NCBI GenBank assembly: GCA_011053245.1 | Contig: DRGS01000155.1 | Coordinates: 1-15,769, forward strand | DNA length: 15,769 nt | Origin: Phycisphaerales bacterium | Lineage (GTDB): Bacteria > Planctomycetota > Phycisphaerae > Sedimentisphaerales > Anaerohalosphaeraceae | Direction of reading: 5' to 3' | Shown here: positions 7,336 through 13,198 of the stretch, one piece after another | Layout: each line of letters begins with the position of its first letter | How positions within the stretch are numbered: position 1 is the first letter of the stretch | Position numbers and translations under genes: made by a program | The notes under the pieces: generated by a model | Database searches by the model: none | What the model was told of the DNA's origin: nothing | Seen by the model: only the letters and a program-made list of their open reading frames with translations

Positions 7336-7758
7336 ATGAATATATCACAGACAGTTACGGATAACGTCACAGAGCTTCTGAATAAGATCGTCGATTTCAC
7401 CGATCAGAGGCGTATGGTCCTGACAACGAATATCCTCAAATGTAATGTCACGGGGTTTATTCCTCACGATCTTGACACCGAAGAGTTCGCTACCGTTATG
7501 AGTTGCGCCTTTTCTGAATATATCAAGAATAAACGATTGTTATTCTGTGACGCTGAAAATATAAAATTCGGACGAGGTGGAAGTTTTGACAGTATTGCTG
7601 TAGTCGATGAAGAAGCAAAAATGCTCTTTGAAAAGGATATAAACAAATACCTTGAGCTACAGATGGAACGACTTTCAGACAACCTGCTAAACAACAAGAT
7701 CGCACGACGACTGCTGGAACAAAGGCAGGTGAATGCGTCCTCTATGACGCTGTTTTAG
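7336..7758 (+). CDS. Divergent FlgB-like flagellar rod protein (tentative)
   Basis: This is a 140-residue soluble protein with no signal peptide. Residues 25-52 (RRMVLTTNILKCNVTGFIPH and the following DLDTEEF) align in spacing with the N-terminal signature of flagellar rod proteins, roughly R..VL..NIAN..TPGYK..D.DF, which in FlgB lies at the same place. The C-terminal half (about 90-135) is a long helix with regular hydrophobic spacing, as in FlgB, and total length matches FlgB (130-140 residues). The canonical TPGY is degraded to VTGF. FlgB caps the proximal rod of the flagellar basal body. Position just before flhG and fliA supports a motility role. The assignment is inference from a weak motif. 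A weak AAAGA precedes the ATG. Confidence 0.4.
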   Translation: MNISQTVTDNVTELLNKIVDFTDQRRMVLTTNILKCNVTGFIPHDLDTEEFATVMSCAFSEYIKNKRLLFCDAENIKFGRGGSFDSIAVVDEEAKMLFEKDINKYLELQMERLSDNLLNNKIARRLLEQRQVNASSMTLF

Positions 7759-7784
7759 TCTGACAAATTTGCAGTTTAATGTGT

Positions 7785-7803
7785 GTTCGGTTCCTTACCG
7801 AAC
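7785..7803. repeat. 7-bp inverted repeat just upstream of flhG
   Basis: GTTCGGT (7785-7791) and ACCGAAC (7797-7803) are perfect reverse complements around a TCCTT loop. A second short palindrome, GGTAACC (7804-7810), adjoins it. The structure ends about 12 nt before the purine-rich flhG ribosome binding site. It could be an mRNA hairpin affecting flhG translation, a partial terminator for the gene before, or an operator. No T-tract follows. Confidence 0.4.
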
Positions 7804-7835
7804 GGTAACCGGTTTATGGGAGAGGAAGAAGAAAG

Positions 7836-8681
7836 ATGAGCAGCGGAGCAGTACAGTTACAGCAATTGATGGAAAGCACACCGGATCGTGCGATGGTATT
7901 GGCGGTTACCAGTGGCAAGGGCGGCGTCGGTAAGACGAACATATCGGCTAATTTGGCGATATGTATGGCGGCTTCACGAAAGAAGGTCGTTCTGGTCGAT
8001 GCGGATCTTGGTCTTGGCAATCTTGATGTTGTAATGAACCTTAACAGCAGGTTCAACCTGTCCCATGTTATTTCGGGCCAGAAGAATATCGAAGAGATAA
8101 CGCTTATCGGACCTGCCGGTGTAGAGGTTGTGTGCAGCGGTTCGGGGATCGAGGAGATGGCCAATCTTACCATGTTCCAGCGGCAAAGGCTTGTGGGCGA
8201 ACTGGACAAGTTACAGGAAGCGGCGGATATTATGGTCATTGATACAGGTGCCGGCATTGATGCGGCTACCGTCGGTTTCTGTCTTTCAGCGGATCATACG
8301 CTCGTGGTTACTACGCCGGAGCCTGCGGCGATGACAGATGCATACGCGATGATAAAGGTTCTTGCGGGCAGAAACTACGACGGACGGATCAGCCTTATTG
8401 TGAATATGGCAAACTCGCTGCGGGAAGGCAAAAATATTTATCGTCAGGTGGCGGATACGGCAATGAGATTTCTGGATACGCATGTTTACGAAGCAGGTGT
8501 ACTTTGCAAAGACGAAAAACTTTTGGCTGCGGTCAGGAGCAGAGAGCCGGTGGTTCTGATGCATCCGAAATCGCAGATAAGCGCATCGCTGATCGCTATG
8601 ACGGCAAGGCTTGCGAAAGGATCGGCGGTAAATAAGAACAGGGAAGGTTTTTTTCAGAAGGTTGTTAACTGGTTCTTCTAA
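7836..8681 (+). CDS. flhG: FlhG (MinD/ParA-family flagellar number regulator ATPase)
   Basis: This 281-residue P-loop ATPase belongs to the MinD/ParA superfamily. The deviant Walker A motif SGKGGVGKT occupies 26-34 with the signature lysine K28. The switch region VDADLGLGNLD is at about 54-64 and Walker B, MVIDTGAG, at 133-140. The N-terminal stretch VQLQQLM (6-12) resembles the DQAxxLR activation helix of FlhG, and the C-terminus ends in an aromatic amphipathic helix, GFFQKVVNWFF, which should be the membrane-targeting sequence. FlhG works with the GTPase FlhF to set the number and position of flagella. Its position just before fliA favours FlhG over MinD. A strong purine-rich site (GAGGAAGAAGAAAG) precedes the ATG. 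flhF is not in the window. Confidence 0.9.
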   Translation: MSSGAVQLQQLMESTPDRAMVLAVTSGKGGVGKTNISANLAICMAASRKKVVLVDADLGLGNLDVVMNLNSRFNLSHVISGQKNIEEITLIGPAGVEVVCSGSGIEEMANLTMFQRQRLVGELDKLQEAADIMVIDTGAGIDAATVGFCLSADHTLVVTTPEPAAMTDAYAMIKVLAGRNYDGRISLIVNMANSLREGKNIYRQVADTAMRFLDTHVYEAGVLCKDEKLLAAVRSREPVVLMHPKSQISASLIAMTARLAKGSAVNKNREGFFQKVVNWFF

Positions 8682-8706
8682 ACTCAGGCATAGGATGTGC
8701 CGATAG
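8679..8706 (+). promoter_or_regulatory. Sigma-28 (FliA-type) promoter upstream of fliA
   Basis: TAAA (8679-8682) is followed 16 nt later by GCCGATAG (8699-8706). The sigma-28/SigD consensus is TAAA, about 15 nt, then GCCGATAA or GCCGATAT, so the match is close apart from one extra spacer base. The -35 overlaps the flhG stop codon. The only gene downstream in position is fliA, with a leader of about 118 nt. This implies positive autoregulation by FliA. Confidence 0.65.
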
Positions 8707-8830
8707 AGATAGGCTTGGTAATGGGCGTTTTACGGACAATAAATGCTCTGACGAAGCAAATGTGGTCTCGGTTATAGGACCTTGAACCGGTGGGCATCGA
8801 AAAAAGAGTAAAAAACATGGAGGTTACAAA

Positions 8831-9613
8831 ATGAAGACTGCTAAAATTGAAAATATCGAAGAAGTCTGGGAAGAATTCTTCGAATGCAAAAGTGAACACA
8901 GCCGCAACCTCCTGATGGAAAACTATCTCCAACTCGTCAAATACACTGCCGACAGGATATACGCCAAACTTCCGGATAAAGTCGAACTCGACGACCTCGT
9001 CAGTGCCGGCATATTCGGTTTGATGGATGCCATCGACGCGTTCGATCCGGAACGCGGCGTTAAATTCGCGACGTATTGCACGCCGCGGGTTCGCGGAAGT
9101 ATTCTCGATGAGCTTCGGAGTATGGACTGGGTTCCCCGCCTTGTTCGTTCGCGTGCCCACCAGTTGGAAGGCGCCCTTCAGACGCTTGAGGCCCATCTCG
9201 GAAGAATGCCAACCGACGAGGAGATCGCCGCGGAACTGAAGCTGGAAGAACCGGAGTTTCGTCGTCTCCAGCGGGATGCGACGGCTACGGGACTGGTTTC
9301 GCTCAACAATAAGTTTTCCGATTCTGACGGCGACAAGGATGTCCGTGAGATCGATGTTATCGAGGACCAAAAGAGCAAGGATCCTCTCATCGAGGCGCAG
9401 AAGAGAGACTTAAAGAGCCTGCTGACCAAGGGCCTTACGCGTGCCGAAAGACTTATCGTTGTTCTGTACTATTATGAAGAGATGACGATGAAGGAGATCG
9501 GGGCGACGCTCGATCTGTCCGAATCGCGGGTCTCGCAGATGCACTCTTCGATCATAGCCCGCCTCAAGGCCCAGATGAATTCACGCAAGAAAGAATTTTC
9601 CGTCCAAACTTGA
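8831..9613 (+). CDS. fliA: Flagellar RNA polymerase sigma factor FliA (sigma-28)
   Basis: This 260-residue sigma-70-family factor is of the FliA/SigD/WhiG type. Region 2 (about 25-105) includes DDLVSAGIFGLMDAIDAFDP (54-73), GVKFATYCTPRVRGSILDEL (76-95) and the adjacent MDWVPR. Region 3 is at about 107-155 with the RMPTDEEIAAEL repeat. Region 4 (about 195-250) has the MTMKEIGATLDLSESRVSQM helix-turn-helix. Region 1.1 is absent, as expected. It directs RNA polymerase to late flagellar genes and is normally held inactive by FlgM until the hook is finished; no flgM is visible here. GGAGG lies 7 nt before the ATG at 8831. The gene is the last of the motility block and has its own sigma-28-like promoter. 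Confidence 0.95.
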   Translation: MKTAKIENIEEVWEEFFECKSEHSRNLLMENYLQLVKYTADRIYAKLPDKVELDDLVSAGIFGLMDAIDAFDPERGVKFATYCTPRVRGSILDELRSMDWVPRLVRSRAHQLEGALQTLEAHLGRMPTDEEIAAELKLEEPEFRRLQRDATATGLVSLNNKFSDSDGDKDVREIDVIEDQKSKDPLIEAQKRDLKSLLTKGLTRAERLIVVLYYYEEMTMKEIGATLDLSESRVSQMHSSIIARLKAQMNSRKKEFSVQT

Positions 9614-9619
9614 ATCTGT

Positions 9620-9636
9620 CCGTCCGTAGACGGTTT
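9620..9636 (+). terminator. Weak hairpin after fliA, possible terminator
   Basis: CCGTC (9620-9624) and GACGG (9629-9633) form a 5-bp stem with a CGTA loop, followed by only TTT. It lies 7 nt after the fliA stop and 30 nt before the next start. The T-tract is short, so it may be leaky or only mark the mRNA end. Confidence 0.35.
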
Positions 9637-9665
9637 CGAAAAAGTCCTATAGCAAAGGAGTGATC

Positions 9666-10022
9666 ATGGAAGAAAAAAAAGCTTTTTGTAAATGTCTGTT
9701 CGATCTGTCTTTCACCGAGTTTCTTACCCTGAAGATCATTAAGGTTCTTTACATGGTGGGTATCGGCATCGCGACGCTGACCGGACTGGCCATTCTCATA
9801 GACGCCTTCGATAACAAACTGGCTGGCGGTCTGCTGCAAGCGGTTTGCGCAATTGTCGCAACCGGCCTTATCATCGTTATCGTGCGTATCGTGCTGGAGC
9901 TGGTCATTACGCTTTTCCGGATCGAAGAAAATACTCGCAAGGAAGAACCAGCCGCCGCCCAGGACGCCCCGGCGGTTGAACCGGAAGACAACGAGCCGCC
10001 GGCAACCATCGCCGATCTATAG
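9666..10022 (+). CDS. DUF4282 family membrane protein
   Basis: The protein has 118 residues. The core matches the DUF4282 pattern: SFTEFLTLKIIKVLY (about 15-29) leads into a first membrane helix (about 28-47), a short loop, a second helix (about 52-80), and the closing motif RIVLELVITLFRIEENT (about 74-90). The last 30 residues are acidic and Pro/Ala-rich and probably disordered in the cytoplasm. The function of the family is unknown. The ATG at 9666 has AAAGGAG (9654-9660) 5 nt upstream; a GTG at 9660 lies within that site and is less likely. It follows fliA by 52 nt on the same strand, so it could be partly read through from fliA, but no motility role is known. Confidence 0.8.
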   Translation: MEEKKAFCKCLFDLSFTEFLTLKIIKVLYMVGIGIATLTGLAILIDAFDNKLAGGLLQAVCAIVATGLIIVIVRIVLELVITLFRIEENTRKEEPAAAQDAPAVEPEDNEPPATIADL

Positions 10023-10080
10023 ACCGTAACTGGTCAAAACATTAGTTGTGTCCGACAAAATCCTTTGTGACATACACTTC

Positions 10081-10109
10081 TTGTCTTTTACCTCAGGTTG
10101 TGGTATAGT
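10081..10109 (+). promoter_or_regulatory. Sigma-70 promoter of dapF
   Basis: TTGTCT (10081-10086), a 17-nt spacer and TATAGT (10104-10109) form a good sigma-70 promoter. TGG directly before the -10 makes it an extended -10. Transcription would start near 10116, about 25 nt before the dapF ATG. Confidence 0.65.
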
Positions 10110-10140
10110 TTCGTGAACTATATTACTTAACGAGGTTAAA

Positions 10141-11019
10141 ATGCGATTTACGAAAATGCACGGTCTTGGCAATGATTATGTCTATGTCAACTGTTTCGAG
10201 GAAACGGTCGAGAACCCGTCCGAACTGGCGATAGCTGTTAGCATCCGCCACTCTGGTATAGGGTCCGACGGTCTTATTCTGATCTGTCCATCGGATAGTG
10301 CCGACGTCCGCATGCGGATGTTCAACGCCGACGGATCGGAAGCCGAGATGTGCGGAAACGGTATTCGCTGTGTTGCCAAATACGCTATTGACCACGGGTT
10401 GAGTGCCAGCAGCGGCGAATTTTCCGCAGGCGGACAGGGCACGTTCAGCGCATCTCTCAATATCGAAACCCTGCGGGGTATTCTCACAGTCGGCTTGGAA
10501 ACCGGCGATGACGGTAAAGTTTCGAGGGTCTGCGTGAATATGGGTCAGCCGATCCTTACCGCCGCCGATATACCCGTCGATTTTAACTCCGAAAGAGTCG
10601 TCAACGAACCGATAGGCATCGTCGGGCAGAATCTGTCCATGACGTGTGTGTCCATGGGCAACCCTCACGCGGTCTTTTTCTGTGACGACATTGACGGGAT
10701 CGACCTTGCTGGTTTGGGACCGACGATAGAAAATCACCCGTTCTTTCCTCAGCGGATAAACGCCCACTTCGTAAAGGTTCAGTCGGCCAATGAATTTACG
10801 ATGCGGACATGGGAACGCGGCAGCGGGATAACGATGGCTTGCGGAACCGGAGCGTGCGCGTGTGCGGTAGCGGCGGTTCTAAACGGTAAAAGCGAACGGT
10901 CGGTTCTGGCACACTTACCCGGCGGCGATCTGGAGCTTAACTGGTGCGAAGATGACAACTGCGTCTATATGACGGGTCCGGCTGTGGAGGTCTTTTCCGG
11001 CGAGTTCGATCTTTCGTAA
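10141..11019 (+). CDS. dapF: Diaminopimelate epimerase
   Basis: This 292-residue cytoplasmic enzyme interconverts LL- and meso-diaminopimelate, supplying lysine and the peptidoglycan cross-link residue. Both catalytic cysteines are present in their motifs: C71 in ADGSEAEMCGNGIRC (63-77) and C234 in ERGSGITMACGTGA (225-238). The N-terminal FTKMHGLGND (3-12) is also standard. It is slightly longer than the usual 275 residues because of a small insertion around 88-108. GAGG lies 5 nt before the ATG, and the gene has its own promoter. It stands alone among lysine-pathway genes here and ends 9 nt from a convergent gene. Its presence implies that this bacterium makes meso-DAP. Confidence 0.96.
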   Translation: MRFTKMHGLGNDYVYVNCFEETVENPSELAIAVSIRHSGIGSDGLILICPSDSADVRMRMFNADGSEAEMCGNGIRCVAKYAIDHGLSASSGEFSAGGQGTFSASLNIETLRGILTVGLETGDDGKVSRVCVNMGQPILTAADIPVDFNSERVVNEPIGIVGQNLSMTCVSMGNPHAVFFCDDIDGIDLAGLGPTIENHPFFPQRINAHFVKVQSANEFTMRTWERGSGITMACGTGACACAVAAVLNGKSERSVLAHLPGGDLELNWCEDDNCVYMTGPAVEVFSGEFDLS

Positions 11020-11028
11020 GGTGCTGCT

Positions 11029-11403
11029 CTAAGTAAGAGTAAAGACCGAGTTGTCTATGATATTGCCGCAGTACAGACACGCCGGGTGCCTTGCGGAGAC
11101 CATTCGCCCGCAACCGGAACATTCGGAGGCTTTTCGCTGATTCTTACCGTCGAGTACCCCGTCGCGCATGTCGATCTCATAGAGCTTTTCATGCAGATCG
11201 GTTTCGGTCAAGCCGTGTTTGTCCCGGATAATCTCCCACAGTGCCTCGTTGATCATCAGGATCTTAGCGAGATTGGCATTGATGATCTTCATATCGCGAT
11301 TAGCCCTGCTGTTTCTGCGTGACGTTTCGCTGCTTGCAATGGCTTGGGCCTTTTGCTCGGCCTCATTTATCGCTGCACTTAACATTACAAATGTTTCAAG
11401 CAT
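11029..11403 (-). CDS. Small zinc-ribbon protein with helical N-terminus, unknown function
   Basis: I do not recognise a named family. The 124-residue protein has a long charged helix at about 8-60, possibly a coiled coil (NEAEQKAQAIASSETSRRNS), then a linker and a C-terminal zinc ribbon with cysteines 95, 98, 109 and 112 (CSGC and CLYC). There is no signal peptide or membrane segment. Four-cysteine ribbons of this kind bind zinc and commonly contact nucleic acid or another protein. GAAAGG lies 7 nt upstream of the ATG at 11403, and it has a promoter of its own, so expression is likely. It converges with dapF and diverges from the radical SAM gene, so the neighbourhood does not reveal its job. 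Confidence 0.7.
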   Translation of the reverse strand: MLETFVMLSAAINEAEQKAQAIASSETSRRNSRANRDMKIINANLAKILMINEALWEIIRDKHGLTETDLHEKLYEIDMRDGVLDGKNQRKASECSGCGRMVSARHPACLYCGNIIDNSVFTLT

Positions 11404-11440
11404 ATATATTCCTTTCAGTTTTATAGTATCATTAACCGGT

Positions 11441-11470
11441 ATTATACTTGCTGCCGTGACGTGCTTCCAG
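11441..11470 (-). promoter_or_regulatory. Candidate promoter of the zinc-ribbon gene
   Basis: A perfect TATAAT lies on the minus strand at 11441-11446. The best -35 is the weak CTGGAA (11465-11470) with an 18-nt spacer. The predicted start is near 11434, giving a leader of about 30 nt. The pairing with a poor -35 suggests an activator or a weak promoter. Confidence 0.4.
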
Positions 11471-11480
11471 TAATTTTCTG

Positions 11481-11509
11481 TTTGAATCTCAGGCGGGGTG
11501 TGCTATACT
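11481..11509 (+). promoter_or_regulatory. Sigma-70 promoter of the radical SAM gene
   Basis: TTTGAA (11481-11486), a 17-nt spacer and TATACT (11504-11509) with an extended -10 TGC. It diverges from the zinc-ribbon promoter. Like the dapF promoter it has CTCAGG in the spacer just after the -35. Confidence 0.6.
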
Positions 11510-11553
11510 GTTATTGAAGGGGAAATACCATTGAGTTTACATGGATGTGAGCA

Positions 11554-12687
11554 ATGGCAGCGATCATTTCAAAACCGGGAGTCGAAGAAAAGCTTCGCAT
11601 TTTAAGCGCAGACAGCCAGTACGATCTGGCGTGTGCCTGCGGTACGGGCGATGACGACCGGCGACACCGCGGTGGAGACGGTAGATGGATATATCCGATA
11701 ACGCTGCCCAATGGCGGCAAAAGCGTTCTGTTTAAGACGCTCGTTTCCAATATCTGCGAAAACGACTGTTCGTATTGCCCGCTTCGAGACGGCGGGGGAG
11801 GACGCAAATGCGCCCTGAAACCGGAAGAGACCGCTAAGGTTTTTCTCGATTATCTGAACCAGCGGAAAGTCTTCGGTCTATTCTTAAGCTCCGGTGTAAC
11901 GGCCAGCCCGGATGCTACTATGGACAGGCTCAACACCACCGCCCGGATACTGCGGCGAAAATACGCTTTCAGAGGTTTTATTCATTTGAAGATCATTCCC
12001 GGGGCAAGCAGGGGGGCGATCGAGGACGCTGTTTCGCTTGCAAGCGCTGTCAGCCTCAATATCGAAACACCCGGCGAAGAGAATATGCGGAAACTTTCAT
12101 CGCGGAAACGCTACCTGGACGACATCATCGAGCCGATGAAACTGATAAGCAATCTGACCGCAAGGGGCAAAAAATACTCCCGCGTAAAGCAGACTACGCA
12201 GTTCATCGTCGGACCAGCCGGGGAATCCGACGCTGAGATCGTGAAATATACCGCCGCCCTCTATGATCGCCTGAATTTGAGCCGCATTTACTTCAGCGCA
12301 TACCAGAAAACCGGCGAAGATCCCGCCGAAAAGACTTCCGCCCCGCAAGATGTAAATAACACATTCGTTCGCGAGCATCGCCTGTACCAGACTGATTTTT
12401 TGTTTAGGAGATATGGTTTTTCGGAATCTGACATTATTTTTGACGAAAATGGCAGATTATCGCTGACAACGGACCCAAAACAGCTATGGGCCGACGCACA
12501 TCCGGAAAAATTCCCCATAAATGCCAATAATGCCGGCAAATTGGAGCTACTCAAGGTTCCGGGCCTGGGGCCGATCACGGTCAACCGAATTCTTAAAATT
12601 CGCCGAAAATCACACATCCACCGCATCGAAGATTTTTGCAAACCCACGAAAACAAGCCAAAAAGCCCGTTCTTACCTCTCTTTTTGA
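11554..12687 (+). CDS. Putative DNA modification/repair radical SAM protein
   Basis: The protein has 377 residues. The radical SAM cluster motif is CENDCSYC (C68, C72, C75; C-x3-C-x2-C), so it should bind a 4Fe-4S cluster and cleave S-adenosylmethionine. The N-terminus (KLRILSADSQYDLACACG, 13-30) and the phrase LFKTLVSNICENDCSYCPLR are characteristic of the family annotated as putative DNA modification/repair radical SAM protein. The C-terminus (about 329-352, ELLKVPGLGPITVNRILKIR) is a helix-hairpin-helix DNA-binding motif. Family members are usually found beside a uracil-DNA-glycosylase-like partner; none is seen here, where rpsU follows. The exact reaction is unknown. The ATG at 11554 has only a weak GGAT upstream. 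Confidence 0.85.
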   Translation: MAAIISKPGVEEKLRILSADSQYDLACACGTGDDDRRHRGGDGRWIYPITLPNGGKSVLFKTLVSNICENDCSYCPLRDGGGGRKCALKPEETAKVFLDYLNQRKVFGLFLSSGVTASPDATMDRLNTTARILRRKYAFRGFIHLKIIPGASRGAIEDAVSLASAVSLNIETPGEENMRKLSSRKRYLDDIIEPMKLISNLTARGKKYSRVKQTTQFIVGPAGESDAEIVKYTAALYDRLNLSRIYFSAYQKTGEDPAEKTSAPQDVNNTFVREHRLYQTDFLFRRYGFSESDIIFDENGRLSLTTDPKQLWADAHPEKFPINANNAGKLELLKVPGLGPITVNRILKIRRKSHIHRIEDFCKPTKTSQKARSYLSF

Positions 12688-12700
12688 GGTGTATCAAGAG

Positions 12701-12726
12701 ACCTAAGGTTGCCAATTAGGTATTTT
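12701..12726 (+). terminator. Possible weak terminator after the radical SAM gene
   Basis: ACCTAA (12701-12706) and TTAGGT (12716-12721) pair around a 9-nt loop and are followed by ATTTT. It lies 14 nt after the stop codon. The stem is AT-rich and the T-run short, so efficiency should be low. Confidence 0.35.
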
Positions 12727-12760
12727 CGGTAAAAATACTGCGAAAAACACAATTTTTGAC

Positions 12761-12788
12761 TTGAAAAAAAATTCTGAGTGTGTAAACT
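12761..12788 (+). promoter_or_regulatory. Candidate sigma-70 promoter of rpsU
   Basis: TTGAAA (12761-12766), a 16-nt spacer that begins with an A-run, and TAAACT (12783-12788). The AT-rich sequence upstream (12722-12760) fits a strong ribosomal protein promoter. Transcription would start near 12795, at the base of the leader hairpin. Confidence 0.5.
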
Positions 12789-12794
12789 AATACT

Positions 12795-12858
12795 TCGTCG
12801 CTATTTAGCCGACGAGAAGGATAGTACAGTAACTCGCATGTAATTGCTGCAAGTGCAG
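12795..12858 (+). promoter_or_regulatory. Structured 5' leader of rpsU
   Basis: Two hairpins precede the start codon. The first pairs TCGTC (12795-12799) with GACGA (12811-12815) and continues through GCTA/TAGC (12800-12803 and 12806-12809) with one bulged C at 12810. The second is CTGC-AAGT-GCAG (12847-12858). Together they fill most of the leader up to the AAAAGG ribosome binding site, which is an arrangement that would allow translational control. Confidence 0.4.
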
Positions 12859-12877
12859 TAGAAAAGGTTAAGTTTTT

Positions 12878-13057
12878 ATGATTAAAGTACGGTCAAGAGC
12901 AGGTGAATCGGTTCAGCAGATGGTTAAGCGCTTCAAGAAGATGTGCGAAAAGGAAGGTCTCATTCGCGATATGAAACGTAACAGTTACTACGAAAAGCCA
13001 TCGGAGAAGAATCGCCGCCGCAGGCGCAAAGCCGCCCGCATGGCACAGTTCAGCTAA
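12878..13057 (+). CDS. rpsU: 30S ribosomal protein S21
   Basis: A 59-residue basic protein that begins MIKVRSRAGESVQQMVKRFK and ends in an Arg-rich helix (NRRRRRKAARM, about 45-55). Both features and the length match S21, which sits on the platform of the small ribosomal subunit near the anti-Shine-Dalgarno end of 16S rRNA and affects mRNA recruitment. The start is the only ATG in frame at this point, with AAAAGG about 10 nt upstream, a rather long spacing. It is monocistronic: a promoter and structured leader precede it and a strong terminator follows. In many bacteria rpsU is linked to dnaG and rpoD or to gatB-like genes; it is not linked so here. Confidence 0.95.
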   Translation: MIKVRSRAGESVQQMVKRFKKMCEKEGLIRDMKRNSYYEKPSEKNRRRRRKAARMAQFS

Positions 13058-13086
13058 AACCAGCTCGATCAACAAGATAAACCAGT

Positions 13087-13123
13087 CCGGGCAAGCTCGC
13101 AAAGACGAACTTGTCCGGTTTTT
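13087..13123 (+). terminator. Rho-independent terminator after rpsU
   Basis: CCGGGCAAG (13087-13095) pairs with CTTGTCCGG (13110-13118), a 9-bp stem with one G-U pair and a 14-nt loop, followed directly by TTTTT (13119-13123). It lies 30 nt after the rpsU stop and separates rpsU from uvrB. Confidence 0.9.
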
Positions 13124-13198
13124 CTTGCGCTAAATTATCCTGGCATAATTACCTGATCCTTGAAATTTTCAGCATTTCAATCCATAATAGCGATACCA

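Noticed and set aside
8682..8830. A c-di-GMP (GEMM) riboswitch in the fliA leader
   Set aside because: The leader lacks the conserved GEMM core and its GNRA tetraloop-receptor arrangement; I see only a promoter and an unstructured leader.
10123..10767. Long open frame antisense to dapF, and similar long antisense frames opposite thrC, flhG, fliA and uvrB
   Set aside because: They lie wholly opposite strongly supported genes, have Arg/His-rich low-quality sequences and no family motifs; they are shadows of codon bias.
11019..11045. CTCT/AGAG hairpin between the converging dapF and zinc-ribbon genes as a bidirectional terminator
   Set aside because: Only a 4-bp stem with no T-run on either side.
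13124..13198. SOS box or clear promoter upstream of uvrB
   Set aside because: No LexA-like palindrome of the CTGT-N8-ACAG or GAAC-N4-GTTC type and no well-spaced -35/-10 pair could be found.
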